Shown here piece after piece: positions 1 to 8,725 of a stretch of 64,000 nucleotides of DNA. The position numbers and the translations under genes were made by a program. The DNA is taken from the NCBI RefSeq assembly GCF_001528745.1, contig NZ_BCNS01000162.1:1-64000 (forward strand), in the 5' to 3' direction. This DNA is from Marinobacterium profundum (GTDB lineage: Bacteria; Pseudomonadota; Gammaproteobacteria; Pseudomonadales; Balneatricaceae). Below the pieces are notes generated by a model. It was not told the DNA's origin, did no database searches, and saw nothing but the letters and a program-made list of their open reading frames with translations. Positions within the stretch are counted from its first letter, which is position 1. Every line of letters starts with the position of its first letter.

Positions 1-2
1 GT

Positions 3-131
3 CTTAAGGAAGCCAAGGCGGCTACTGAATCAGCGTATGAGTTTTACAAAGAGGCTGGAGGCGCTAAGTGCGGTGAGTATTTTGAAGAACGGCTACAGAG
101 GCTTGATCAACTGATCGCTCAGTCCGCTTGA
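3..131 (+). CDS. C-terminal end of an unknown protein (5' truncated by window)
   Basis: An open frame enters from the left edge and stops with TGA at 129-131, giving 42 residues rich in Lys, Glu and Ala (ending DQLIAQSA). The composition suggests a helical protein tail. Nothing in it identifies a family. It lies outside the plasmid backbone, beyond the miniature-element end at 344-368, so it probably belongs to the accessory region that continues from the right side of the window if the molecule is circular. Confidence 0.45.
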   Translation, partial: LKEAKAATESAYEFYKEAGGAKCGEYFEERLQRLDQLIAQSA

Positions 132-215
132 AATGCTGCCGGCGACGGCGGGCGGTACTCCGTCCGGAACAAGGTTTTTGCCTAGGCCATAATCCCTGTT
201 ACGTTAAATCCCGCC

Positions 216-272
216 GCCCAGCCCAGCCCAGCCCAGGCAGGGTGGGTGGGTGGGTGGGTGGGTGGGTGGGGG
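216..272. repeat. (GCCCA)4 tract followed by (GGGT)7 G-quadruplex repeat
   Basis: Four tandem GCCCA units (216-235) are followed by eight G-runs separated by single T residues (240-272, last run five G). Single-nucleotide loops between GGG runs are the strongest known arrangement for a parallel G-quadruplex, and the preceding C-runs could pair with the G-runs as a hairpin. No gene covers it. Such tracts are prone to length change and polymerase slippage. Confidence 0.85.
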
Positions 273-318
273 CCAGGTCAGCGTTCTAACCCTGCCTACT
301 CGTTATATCTAACCCAAG

Positions 319-368
319 TAGTGCTATCGGCTACTGATATTCCGTGCAGCTGTCTTCTGAAAACGACA
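319..368 (+). mobile_element. Terminal fragment of a Tn402-like miniature element
   Basis: The last 25 bases (344-368) match the 25-bp terminal inverted repeat of Tn402/Tn5053-family elements and class 1 integrons (reverse complement begins TGTCGTTTTCAGAAGAC). The preceding bases (GTAGTGCTATC...GATATTCCGTGCAG) match the right ends of the two miniature elements at 55623-56156. The remaining 200 bp of those elements is absent here. The end points toward the plasmid backbone. Confidence 0.75.
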
Positions 369-478
369 TCCGGGGTGAATCGGTAGCCGATACGGCGCAC
401 CTTGCGGGGTGCAGTAAATCGACTGTGAAAAGAGTATGGGCGGCACACAAGGCTGCGGAGGCATCGAAAGGGGAGTAA

Positions 479-1117
479 TCAGCGTTCCAGGTCGTTGTCC
501 TGGTCCCGACTCTCTAAAATGCGTGGAGCGGTGTTCTCGCGGCCATGCTCCAGGTTGTCGGCTATTCGGTCGCGGACGTTCTCCAGGAAGCGGGCGCGAC
601 TGTCAGGATCGGGGATCTGCTCCAGGGCAAATTTACCGGCAACAGCTTGGACGGCCGCCGCCTCCTCGATGGCCTTATCGTTGGGGTACTGCTCCAATAG
701 ATCCTTGCTCGAAAACTGCTTGAAGGCTTCGGCCTTCTCCTGGTGAGGACCGCGTTTCACGCCTGGGCTTTCTGCCGCCGCTTCGCCAGCTGTTCTTTCA
801 TCCACTGTCCAGCCTGCCGACTCTCTTGCCGCAGTGATTCGATCTCGGATTGCGTCAACCGTTGGTGCTGCTCTGAGGTGTCCAGCTTCGCCTTGGGTGA
901 GCTGTTCGATTGGGTAGCCAAATTCATTCCTCCAATAGTCGTTCATCGCCTGGCCGTGCTTGCGCTCAATGTCAGCCAGCATTTTAGATTTTATCGCCAT
1001 GTCCAGGGCGCCGGGGTGAGCTGTCATAACAGCAGCACATAACACTTGGCCGCCTCTGTTCTCGATGTAACCGCGCAAGCTGGCAATGGTCCCGCCCATG
1101 GTTAGAGTGTCGTCTAC
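479..1117 (-). pseudogene. C-terminal part of transposon-split phosphoribosyltransferase
   Basis: This is the downstream half of a gene cut by the Tn3-family transposon. Joined to 24299-24723 with one TCTAC copy removed, the frame continues exactly (...YVLV|DDTLTMGGT...) to give 352 residues. VDDTLTMGGT is the PRPP-binding loop of type I phosphoribosyltransferases, so the cut falls in the active site. The last 60 residues (DSRARFLENVRDRI...ending DNDLER) resemble the C-termini of the TraC-like primase and ArdC on this plasmid. An internal ATG at 1099 could start a 206-residue fragment, which would lack the catalytic acidic pair. Confidence 0.85.
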
Positions 1118-1155
1118 GGGGTTTGAAGTCCAGCGGAACGAAAACGTACGCTAAG
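1118..1155 (+). repeat. Left 38-bp terminal inverted repeat of the outer transposon
   Basis: Begins GGGGTTTGAAGTCCAG and ends CGTACGCTAAG. It overlaps the last codon and stop of tnpA (1151-1155), as is usual in Tn3-family elements. It matches 24261-24298 inverted with four mismatches. Confidence 0.95.
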
Positions 1156-4100
1156 GCCATTCGTCCAGGTCCGATAGCTGCTTCAACGGTCTGAGCTGCC
1201 CATTCAGCACCTGTTCTGCCAGGGTGAATGAGTAGTGGCCCAGCATATTCACGTGTTTATGGCTGAGTGGCGACAATCTGGCCTCGTCCTCTTCTTTCGC
1301 GTCCTTGCCCTGTCGTCTCAGGTGATCCAGGGCGGCCTGCATGTAAATCGTGTTCCACAGCACCAGAGCGTTGGTCACCAAGCCCAACGTGCCAAGTTGA
1401 TCTTCCTGACCCTCCCGGTACCGTTTCCGGATTTCACCACGCTGGCCGTGGCAGATGGCCCGTGCGACTGCGTGACGGCTTTCCCCGCGATTCAACTGGG
1501 TCAGAATCCGACGGCGGTAGTCTTCATCATCCACGTAGTTCAGCAGGTAAAGGGTCTTATTGATTCGGCCCGCTTCAATGATGGCTTGTGCCAGGCTGGA
1601 AGGCCGATCACTTTTCAGTAGCGAGCGGATCAGCTCGGAGGCCTGCACGGTACCCAGTTTGAGCGAACCGGCAATGCGCATCATGTCATCCCAGTGCTGT
1701 TCGATCTTGTGGGTACTGACGCAACTGCGGGCCAGCTCATCTAATGCGCCATAGTTGGCGGCCTTGTCCACGCGCCAGAATACAGATTCACCGGCGTCAG
1801 CCAGGCGCGGTGAAAACTGGTACCCCAGCAGCCAGAACAAGCCAAACACCATGTCGCTGGCTCCGGCGGTATCGGTCATGATCTCCACCGGGTTGAGGCC
1901 GGTTTGCTGCTCCAGCAGACCCTCCAGCACAAAGATGGAATCACGCAGTGTTCCAGGGACGACAATGCCATGAAAGCCGGAGAACTGGTCCGAGACAAAG
2001 TTGTACCAGGTAATGCCGCGGCTGGGACCAAAGTACTTCCGGTTCGGCCCAGCATTGATGGTGCGGACGGGTGTGACAAACCGCATACCGTCGGCGGAAG
2101 CCACCTCGCCGCCGCCCCACTTCCCGGCCAGGGATAGAGTGGATTGGTAGTCGACCAATTTGACGTTGGCCTTCACTAGAGTTTCAGCCCGCAGGTAATT
2201 TTGCTTGACCCAGTTCAAGCGGTGTCGGGTTAATGCGGGCACCTGGTGCTTGATCAGCGGTTCCAAACCGATGTTGCAGGCCTCCGCCAATAACACCGCG
2301 CAGATGCTGACAGTCAGGTCCTCGGCACGGGCATTGGATTCGCTGACATGGGTAAATTCGTCGGCGAAGCTGGTATGAGCGTCTATTTCAAGCAACAGCT
2401 CCGTGAGATCCACGCTGGGCAGCAAGGCTTCGACCTGCTGAGAGAGCTGCGTCAGGCTGGGCGGTTCATCCAGCTTATCAAAGTTCGTGATGGTCAATGT
2501 GGGCCGCTTGCCGGACAGATCCAATTCAACGGCCTTGTTGTCATCGAAGTTGGCGGCCACCCGGCTGTAGCTGGCATCCAGTTGCCGCACCAGAGCATCA
2601 ATCGCTTCTTGGGGGTTCAGTGGATGACCGAGTGACCGGCAGACCTGAATACGGTTGGCCTGCCATTCCTGGCCCTGCAACAGCTTGGCCCTTGGGTCAC
2701 CCCAGCGATCGCTGTTCTCTACATAGACATCGCGGCGGCGCAGGCTGTCTTGCAGTTTATCAAGAAAGCACAGTGTGTAGCCTCGCTTGGTGACTCGTCC
2801 CTCTTTGTCAAACACCAGGCGTTTCCAGGGATTGGAAACAATGTCCAGTGGCGCCTCTTCCAGTAGCTGCTTGCGCGATTCCAGCAGACCGGCCAGATAT
2901 TGATGAGCGTCCAGGGTCGCCTTGCCCGCCGGAGCTGCTTTGAACTCGATATCACACAGTAATTTCGGCAAGAAGCGTCTGACCCTGCCATACTGCTCCA
3001 CCATTTCATCTTGAAAGTTATCGTCGTAGGGGCGAGCCAGTTCATGGACGGTGGCAATGGATGCCGCCAGTTTTTCACGCGGTATTCTGGCAAAGATGGC
3101 CGACCTCAGCAGTTCATCCTGCGTACTTTCGTTGAGGATCAGGGCACAAACCTCCGCCAGGGCCAGCGCGGATTTATCCAGATCCTTCAGTGTCCGTAAC
3201 CGCTTTTTCTGGCCCAGCTTTTTGGCCTCACTTGCAATATAGGTAATCAGTAAATCCAGCACGTCCAGGGCTTCATCGAGGGCGATGGTCTCATATGCTC
3301 TGGCGAAGGCCGCCAGGATGGCCGTGCGCTTTCTCTCCGGCATGCGAGCTATCTTGTGCATAGAAATCATTCCAGCGTGACGGGCGATGTTTTTAAAGCG
3401 CACGGGCGGGATGCCGGTAAAATCCAGCTCATGCATGCCGAAGGCCTTCAACTCCTGATAACGGCCAACCGCCTCATTGAAGGCGGGACCACTGATCGTC
3501 ACTGGCCCCTTGCGGCAGCGGTCAAAGTGGGAAGTTCGTGTTCCCTCCGGAACCTGAAGCAACGTCTCAAGCTTTGCGGTCTGCTCCGATGTCGGCAACG
3601 CCGACAGCCGTTGCCACAAGCGACTGGTAGCCCGCTCGCGCACTTCGGAAATCAAGCGCGTCAGTGTTGTGGCTCCAGGTAGCAGGATCTTATGTTGTAT
3701 CAGCCAACCGGTGGCCAGATCGAAAAGCAGGCTGGGCCGTTCGTTGCTGATCCAACTGCGTGTGTAGAGCAAGCGGTTCAGCCGGAAGGACCACGGCCAC
3801 GTGAACTCCCGGTACTGATACTGGGTACGGATCTGGGCCGTGTGCTCCCGCCGCGTGGTCTCACGCTGTGCATAGGTGGACAGGATTGATATATCGGTGA
3901 TGCCAAGCTGTCGCGCGACAAACCATTGGGCATTGGCCGGCACTCGTGATAGATCGGCGAGGAAGGTTCCCAGGAATCGAACGCTGCCCAACTGTAAGGC
4001 GACACCGAAACGGTTCTGATCACCACGCCTTTGAAGGATGAAAGCAAGGTCGGCTTCATCCAGATGAAAGTAGCGGGCCAGCTGCACTTCATTCGGTTCG

Positions 4101-4156
4101 CCAGAAAATTGCCCATAGCTGGCTTTCTGTTCCGAGGTTAAAAAATCGACGGGCAT
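1151..4156 (-). CDS. tnpA: Tn3-family transposase TnpA
   Basis: At 1001 residues from the ATG at 4156 this is the usual Tn3 TnpA length. The ATG follows a G-rich Shine-Dalgarno stretch; a TTG at 4174 would add six residues. It has the N-terminal DNA-binding region and a C-terminal DDE domain: the MTDTAGASDMVFGL segment carries the first catalytic Asp and LNRGESRHAVARAICHG the catalytic Glu. It joins the 38-bp ends to target DNA by replicative transposition, making a cointegrate that TnpR resolves. Only 22 bp of its leader remains before the inner element begins at 4178, so its native promoter has been displaced to the far side of 18.7 kb of cargo. Confidence 0.95.
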   Translation of the reverse strand: MPVDFLTSEQKASYGQFSGEPNEVQLARYFHLDEADLAFILQRRGDQNRFGVALQLGSVRFLGTFLADLSRVPANAQWFVARQLGITDISILSTYAQRETTRREHTAQIRTQYQYREFTWPWSFRLNRLLYTRSWISNERPSLLFDLATGWLIQHKILLPGATTLTRLISEVRERATSRLWQRLSALPTSEQTAKLETLLQVPEGTRTSHFDRCRKGPVTISGPAFNEAVGRYQELKAFGMHELDFTGIPPVRFKNIARHAGMISMHKIARMPERKRTAILAAFARAYETIALDEALDVLDLLITYIASEAKKLGQKKRLRTLKDLDKSALALAEVCALILNESTQDELLRSAIFARIPREKLAASIATVHELARPYDDNFQDEMVEQYGRVRRFLPKLLCDIEFKAAPAGKATLDAHQYLAGLLESRKQLLEEAPLDIVSNPWKRLVFDKEGRVTKRGYTLCFLDKLQDSLRRRDVYVENSDRWGDPRAKLLQGQEWQANRIQVCRSLGHPLNPQEAIDALVRQLDASYSRVAANFDDNKAVELDLSGKRPTLTITNFDKLDEPPSLTQLSQQVEALLPSVDLTELLLEIDAHTSFADEFTHVSESNARAEDLTVSICAVLLAEACNIGLEPLIKHQVPALTRHRLNWVKQNYLRAETLVKANVKLVDYQSTLSLAGKWGGGEVASADGMRFVTPVRTINAGPNRKYFGPSRGITWYNFVSDQFSGFHGIVVPGTLRDSIFVLEGLLEQQTGLNPVEIMTDTAGASDMVFGLFWLLGYQFSPRLADAGESVFWRVDKAANYGALDELARSCVSTHKIEQHWDDMMRIAGSLKLGTVQASELIRSLLKSDRPSSLAQAIIEAGRINKTLYLLNYVDDEDYRRRILTQLNRGESRHAVARAICHGQRGEIRKRYREGQEDQLGTLGLVTNALVLWNTIYMQAALDHLRRQGKDAKEEDEARLSPLSHKHVNMLGHYSFTLAEQVLNGQLRPLKQLSDLDEWP

Positions 4157-4177
4157 GTATCCCCCCCCAACCAATAA

Positions 4178-4198
4178 GGGGTCAGCTCACGAAACGGA
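4178..4198 (+). repeat. Left inverted repeat of the inner element
   Basis: Begins GGGGTCAGCTCACGAAAC. Immediately inside lies a larger inverted repeat, CGGATCGGAT (4195-4204) with ATCCGATCCG (4228-4237), which could be a protein-binding site. Confidence 0.8.
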
Positions 4199-4324
4199 TC
4201 GGATGTGACTGTTACCAGCCATAGCCTATCCGATCCGAATTCTGTGTTCTCCCCTTCGTGCAGACACTCATGCCCGAAGGCAGCGCGATCTCGGAGGGCG
4301 TCGGAACGGCGGCACCTGGTGGTG

Positions 4325-4348
4325 GCCCCGGAGTATCGATTCCGGGGC
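4325..4348. repeat. GC-rich hairpin downstream of ccoQ
   Basis: GCCCCGGA (4325-4332) and TCCGGGGC (4341-4348) form an 8-bp perfect stem with an 8-base loop. It lies downstream of ccoQ on the minus strand and has no T-run after it, so a terminator role is only possible. Nothing else was recognised between 4238 and 4455. Confidence 0.4.
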
Positions 4349-4455
4349 TTAACCAATGCAGGAAACTCTTTTGGGCCGGTATCAGGGACGACTCGTTGAA
4401 GCAGTGCCCCGGTCTTCAGTCAGGTACCGTTGCAACGGCAGCGGTAGCTCTACAG

Positions 4456-4605
4456 TCAATGATTTTTCTCTTCGTCGGCAAAGGGAAGTTTGGCTGCATC
4501 CTCAAACTTTTTTTTGTGCCCTGGAAGCAGCACCCAAATGAACAAAGCGATAAAGGTGATGAGCATGATGACAGGCAGATAGGGACCGTACACTTCGTAG
4601 TTCAT
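4456..4605 (-). CDS. ccoQ: CcoQ-like small subunit of cbb3 cytochrome oxidase
   Basis: A 49-residue protein beginning [14 protein letters not shown] has one membrane helix (about residues 9-28) followed by a basic and then acidic cytoplasmic tail ([14 protein letters not shown]). This is the layout of CcoQ/FixQ, which stabilises the cbb3 oxidase. Its ATG overlaps the TGA of the upstream ccoN/ccoO remnant (ATGA). No ccoP follows: the cargo ends and tnpA begins. It is intact but without a functional core complex beside it, so it is probably a relic. Confidence 0.7.
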   Translation of the reverse strand: MNYEVYGPYLPVIMLITFIALFIWVLLPGHKKKFEDAAKLPFADEEKNH

Positions 4606-5365
4606 GGTTGATTACCGCTTGTTGGTGTATTGGGAATGGGTTTTCCGAGCGACTGGAGGTAGGCGACCAGCGCATCAATCTCGTATTTGCCGTTCATCTC
4701 GTCGGCAGCCATATCGATCTGCTCGTCGGTGTAAGACACGACCATCTTGCTCTTCTTGGTGGCATCGGCGCCGCCCAGCCAGCGAACGAAGTAGCCCAGA
4801 TAGACGGAGTAGGACTTGAACGCCGAGACCGGAATCGCCAGGCTGTTGACGATGTGCAGCACGCCGACGGTGATGATGAAGACCATGGAAAACCAGTTGC
4901 CCACATAGATGTGGTAGGTCTTGCGGATCTTCACGGTGCCGAGGAAGACGATACCGTAACTGACCCAGACCAGCGCGAGCAGGATATCGATCGGCCACTC
5001 GAGTTCGGCATATTCCTTGGAGGTGGTCAGGCCCATCGGCAGCGTGACGATGACCGCCTGCCCCAGAAGGTGAAGGCCGACAGGGTGTCGGAGAACAGCC
5101 GTACCTGACAGATACGTTGCACGATGTAATAGGACGTCGCGAACAGGGCACATCCGCCGAAGGCGAAGATGACCGCATTGGTGTGCAACGGACGGATGCG
5201 CCCGTAGGTCAACCAAGGCGTATCGAAGTTCAGTGCCGGCCAGACCAGCTGGGCGGCGATCAGCACACCAACGGCCATGCCGACGGTGCCCCATACCACC
5301 GTCATGATGGCGAACTGGCGGACCACCCGGTAGTTGTAGGTGGGATGTTCGGCTGCATTATTCAT
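4602..5365 (-). pseudogene. ccoN: Deleted ccoN-ccoO fusion remnant of cbb3 oxidase
   Basis: Reading from 5365, the N-terminus is recognisably CcoN ([20 protein letters not shown]). Near 5060 about four bases are missing (FWG to QAV instead of FWGWQAV) and the frame shifts. It continues as CcoN in the next frame ([19 protein letters not shown]) to KSYSVYLG. There it jumps to the C-terminus of CcoO ([20 protein letters not shown]...[10 protein letters not shown]). Most of CcoN, including several haem and copper ligands, and most of CcoO are gone. The result is a scar from a ccoNOQ operon and cannot make an oxidase. Confidence 0.85.
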
Positions 5366-5451
5366 GTCAGTCCCCCTTTGACGAGATTGATGAGTCCAAA
5401 CGTGTGCAGGTGTTTATCGCACGCTTGCTGGGCGCTGTATTGTCGAGTCGG

Positions 5452-6675
5452 TCATCCGGTCTCGTTTTCGGCGAGCAGCGTCGGGAACAGAAAGCGATAA
5501 TCCTGCAGCTTGTCACGGTCATCGCTGGTCGGTTCCCGGTCCTGGAAGGCGACGGCTTTGGGACGGGCGCTTAGCGGGTCGACCGGTCGACCCTCGAGGC
5601 GGACTTCGTAGTGGAGGTTGGGGCCTGTCGCCGTACCGCTGGCACCCACCTCGCCGATAACAGCGCCCGTGACAACCTGGCGTCCGGTGGCAAGATCGGT
5701 GGCAAACTGCGACAAGTGAGCATAACGCGTGACGGTGCCATTGCCGTGGTCGACGTCGATGACACGCCCGTAGCCGCGTAGCCGCCCCTTAAAGGCAATG
5801 CGTCCAGAAGCTGTGGCCCTAACGGGCGTGCCGCGCGGTGCCGCGTAGTCGACCCCCGTGTGCATGCGCATATTGCCGAACACCGGATGCCAGCGCTTGC
5901 CGAACACCGATGACAGCCGTGCGCCGGTCACGGGTTTGGTCAGGCGCCGAACCGGTTTGCCGTCCTGATAAATGAGCGCCGCAGTCGCTTCGTCGGCATC
6001 GAGCATGATCTCCAGTACCCGGTCGGACAGCTCGAGTTGGACATATCGCAACACCTGATCACCCACGCGCACGCCGTCTGTATTCTGCTGTTCGCGCCAC
6101 AGCAGTGCGATCGACTCACCGCCACGCAGCTCCCTGTCAAAATCGACGAGACTGCCAAACATTTCCGGCAGGTCGACAGCAAAACGTTGCGGAGCCTCCA
6201 GCTTCACCAGGGTGTCGTAGAGCGATCCGACAATGTGCCCGCCAGCCGTTCTGTCATAAGTTTCCAGTTCCGGTACCAGCCGGCGCGCGGTAACGGTATC
6301 GCTGAAGTCAATCTCGATTGTCGCACCCTCCTCGACCCTCATCTCGATGCGCTCGAGGTGCCGGCTGGGGAGGGGGCGCCAATAAAACGTCAGTGTTTGC
6401 CCGGGGCGCAGTCTCGTCACGTCATACTGCGTGGTGATGGCGAGTATGGCCTCTTGTCGGAGCGCCGGGGACAGTCCCGCCTGATCGAGTAGACGGTCGA
6501 GGGTATCGCCGGCGCGAACGGTGAGGCTGCTGGTCGCCAGAGACACGTGGGCTTTCGAGGCTAAGTCCCCTGGCGCTGCCGGTTGAGAGGCCTGTACCCC
6601 TTTTGTTGCCAATGAGGCTGCAAACAGCAGTGGTAGCAGACGCATTGCGCAGGGTTTCGTCCTGATTTTCACCAT
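5452..6675 (-). CDS. Secreted M23-family peptidoglycan metallopeptidase
   Basis: 407 residues from the ATG at 6675, chosen because a signal peptide follows (MRLLPLLFAASLATKG). A longer upstream frame has no typical start, and a second ATG at 6645 is possible. A LysM/OapA-like region (VRAGDTLDRLLDQAGLS) precedes a C-terminal M23 domain with MHTGVDYAAPRGTPV, carrying the zinc His and Asp. The second zinc motif reads GPNLHYEV where most members have GPHLHYE, so the first His of HxH is Asn. Related enzymes cut peptide cross-links in the wall. It lies downstream of the thiol-disulfide genes on the same strand. Confidence 0.8.
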   Translation of the reverse strand: MVKIRTKPCAMRLLPLLFAASLATKGVQASQPAAPGDLASKAHVSLATSSLTVRAGDTLDRLLDQAGLSPALRQEAILAITTQYDVTRLRPGQTLTFYWRPLPSRHLERIEMRVEEGATIEIDFSDTVTARRLVPELETYDRTAGGHIVGSLYDTLVKLEAPQRFAVDLPEMFGSLVDFDRELRGGESIALLWREQQNTDGVRVGDQVLRYVQLELSDRVLEIMLDADEATAALIYQDGKPVRRLTKPVTGARLSSVFGKRWHPVFGNMRMHTGVDYAAPRGTPVRATASGRIAFKGRLRGYGRVIDVDHGNGTVTRYAHLSQFATDLATGRQVVTGAVIGEVGASGTATGPNLHYEVRLEGRPVDPLSARPKAVAFQDREPTSDDRDKLQDYRFLFPTLLAENETG

Positions 6676-6808
6676 GTTGTTGCCATGTCGTCTGAAACTT
6701 GATTCTTTCGATTGAGCCACCCGGTACCCAAGTACCGGGTGAATGAGGTGATGCTTGGATGCACCTAGCCGAAGGCCAATGACGGATGAATGGCCGCTTG
6801 TACGGCCA

Positions 6809-7453
6809 TCAGGACTTTTCGATCTCGTTCTGGACCAGCTCGAGCAGCCCCTGGGGGCCGAAGTCGACAAGGGGCTGGCCATTGACAAAGAAGGTCGGGG
6901 TCTTGCTGATGCCGAGCGCCTGCAGATCCGCGGTGTCCTGATTGAGGGCGTCCAGAATAGCGGGGCTGTTCAGATCGCCTTTGGCTTTTTCGATATCGAG
7001 ACCGGCGCTGGCGGCTGCGTCCCATGCCTTGGCCAGGTCCGGTCCTTCATGCTTGGCCCAGGTAGGCTGGGCATCCAGTAACGCTTCCAGGACTGGCTCG
7101 AATACATTCTGCAGGCGCGCCGCCTCAATGATCTTGACCGCTTCATCCGAGCCTTTATGCAAAGCGGCATAGCGCAGCACCACGCGGACCTGACCGGGGA
7201 AGCGCCACATGATCTGCTTGACCAAAGGGTAAAAGGCACGACAGGCCTCGCAGGAGGGGTCGAAGAACTCGACAATGGTCACAGGCGCCCCCGCTGGCCC
7301 CAGTGTCGGAGAGTGCGGACGTACGAGCAAGTCGCCAGCGGCGGCTGCCGTCGCCAATTTTGACTGCTGTTGGTTGTTCAGGATATAGGTGCCGCCAGCG
7401 AAAGCGGCGACTGCAAGCGCCGCGGTACCGGCGACAAGGGTGCGTCTTTTCAT
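6809..7453 (-). CDS. DsbA-like periplasmic thiol-disulfide oxidoreductase
   Basis: 214 residues. A signal or anchor segment (residues 5-25) is followed by a thioredoxin fold of the Thioredoxin_4/DsbA type. The redox pair is C68-E-A-C71 in FFDPSCEAC, and the cis-proline loop is KTPTFF near residue 186. Its start overlaps the stop of dsbB by ATGA. The two are therefore translationally coupled and probably form an oxidising pair, with DsbB reoxidising this protein and passing electrons to quinone. Confidence 0.85.
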   Translation of the reverse strand: MKRRTLVAGTAALAVAAFAGGTYILNNQQQSKLATAAAAGDLLVRPHSPTLGPAGAPVTIVEFFDPSCEACRAFYPLVKQIMWRFPGQVRVVLRYAALHKGSDEAVKIIEAARLQNVFEPVLEALLDAQPTWAKHEGPDLAKAWDAAASAGLDIEKAKGDLNSPAILDALNQDTADLQALGISKTPTFFVNGQPLVDFGPQGLLELVQNEIEKS

Positions 7454-7890
7454 AAAGGTGTCTTGTGTCTAATGTTGAATAACAGGAAAAAGATGACTGC
7501 GAACGCCACAACCGACAAAACGGGCAAGGGCAGTCCGCCCAGAACGGTCATATCCGCGCTGCTGCAGGAGGGGCCCTGCCCGCAGGGCTGAATGGTTTCG
7601 GGGATGACCTCGAAAAACAGCAGGTTGTGCCAGAGTGCGATGAGGCCGCCAATGCCGGCCAGCGGCAGGGCGTAGCGGTGCACCGAGGAGTCATCCCTCT
7701 GGCAGGCAATGCCCAGTATCGGCACCAATGGGAACATGGCAATGCGCTGATACCAGCACAGTTGGCAGGGCGCCTGCCCCATGACCTCGCCGATGAAGAG
7801 CGCGCCGAATGTCGCGACAAGCGCCACTAGCCAGGCGGTGAAGAGCACATTCCAGGTATCGCGCAAGAAGGGTAGCCTGTAAGCGATCAT
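7450..7890 (-). CDS. dsbB: DsbB-like disulfide bond formation protein
   Basis: 146 residues with four membrane helices. It has the first periplasmic Cys pair C42-Q-L-C45 (CQLCWYQR) and the second pair C103 and C109 (PCGQGPSC), as in DsbB/BdbC quinone reductases. The ATG at 7890 overlaps the lspA stop (TGATG) and is preferred to a longer upstream frame that would run inside lspA. It sits between lspA and the dsbA-like gene in one minus-strand run. Confidence 0.88.
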   Translation of the reverse strand: MIAYRLPFLRDTWNVLFTAWLVALVATFGALFIGEVMGQAPCQLCWYQRIAMFPLVPILGIACQRDDSSVHRYALPLAGIGGLIALWHNLLFFEVIPETIQPCGQGPSCSSADMTVLGGLPLPVLSVVAFAVIFFLLFNIRHKTPL

Positions 7891-8372
7891 CAGACTTGAC
7901 CCTCCCGCACCTGGCAACTTGTTTTTCGAATACAGCTTAGGAACATCAGCACGAACCCCACAAAGATGAAAACGTCGGCGCCATTGAATGCAGGCCAGTG
8001 CCAGCCGGCCCAATGAAAATCGAGGAAGTCGGTTACGGCGCCCTGTCGCCAACGATCGACGATGTTGCCCAGCGCGCCACCGGCAATAACGGCGATGCCG
8101 AGACGTTCGGTCAAGACAGGGGTTCGCTGAGCCCAGGCAAGCAGTCCGATGACGATCAGCAGGTTAGCTACAATCAGGACCTGAGGCTGTGCTGCCAGGG
8201 TCTCACTGAAGAGCCCGAAGCTGACACCCGTATTGAAGCCAAGCGTTAGGTTAAAGAACGGCAGGACCTCTATCAGCCGCGGGGGTTGCATCACATGCTC
8301 GAGGATGAGCCACTTCGTCAACTGATCGACGATAAAGGCAATGCCTGCTGGAAAGATGATGTGGGCAATCAC
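7890..8372 (-). CDS. lspA: Prolipoprotein signal peptidase II
   Basis: 160 residues and four membrane helices. The catalytic Asp pair is visible as D115 in GAVTDFLDF and D133 in WPAFNGADVF; the usual motif is NxADS, and here the residue after AD is Val. LspA cuts the signal peptide from diacylated prolipoproteins. In lead and cadmium resistance loci an LspA-like gene (pbrC) travels beside the P-type ATPase, which fits cadA 350 bp upstream here. Together with lgt at 20006 it supplies two of the three lipoprotein-maturation steps on one mobile block. Confidence 0.9.
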   Translation of the reverse strand: MIAHIIFPAGIAFIVDQLTKWLILEHVMQPPRLIEVLPFFNLTLGFNTGVSFGLFSETLAAQPQVLIVANLLIVIGLLAWAQRTPVLTERLGIAVIAGGALGNIVDRWRQGAVTDFLDFHWAGWHWPAFNGADVFIFVGFVLMFLSCIRKTSCQVREGQV

Positions 8373-8391
8373 TAGACGCTATTTTCCTTGC

Positions 8392-8610
8392 TTAGTCGAA
8401 CAATTCCTCGAACCATGACTTGCGGCGATGGCCGTGATGGGCTTTTCCAGCACTGCGCACCGACTCCTGCGTCGTGCTTCGTTCGATGATCTTGTCAAGT
8501 TCGCCCCGGTCGAGCCAGACGCCCCGGCACTGGGGGCAGTAGTCTATCTCGATGTGCTGACGTTCCGTCATGACCAGTTCGACTTTACATACCGGGCAAA
8601 GCATAGCCAT
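8392..8610 (-). CDS. Small zinc-ribbon (TFIIB-type) protein
   Basis: 72 residues. Two CxxC pairs (CPVC at 5-8, CPQC at 25-28) form a zinc ribbon, followed by the family signature RGVWLDRGELDKIIER, then a basic His-rich stretch (AHHGHRRKSW). Members are common beside metal-resistance genes and their biochemical role is unknown. It lies between cadA and lspA on the same strand with short gaps, so cotranscription is likely. Confidence 0.75.
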   Translation of the reverse strand: MAMLCPVCKVELVMTERQHIEIDYCPQCRGVWLDRGELDKIIERSTTQESVRSAGKAHHGHRRKSWFEELFD

Positions 8611-8725
8611 CGTCCTGTTCCTCGCTCATTGTGTACCCACGGTGCTTCACGGAGAAGACGGCCGTCGTCGTCTCTTGAAATCTCTTCGAACGAAGGGAGA
8701 CAGCCGGACTTCCCAATAGTTTCAT

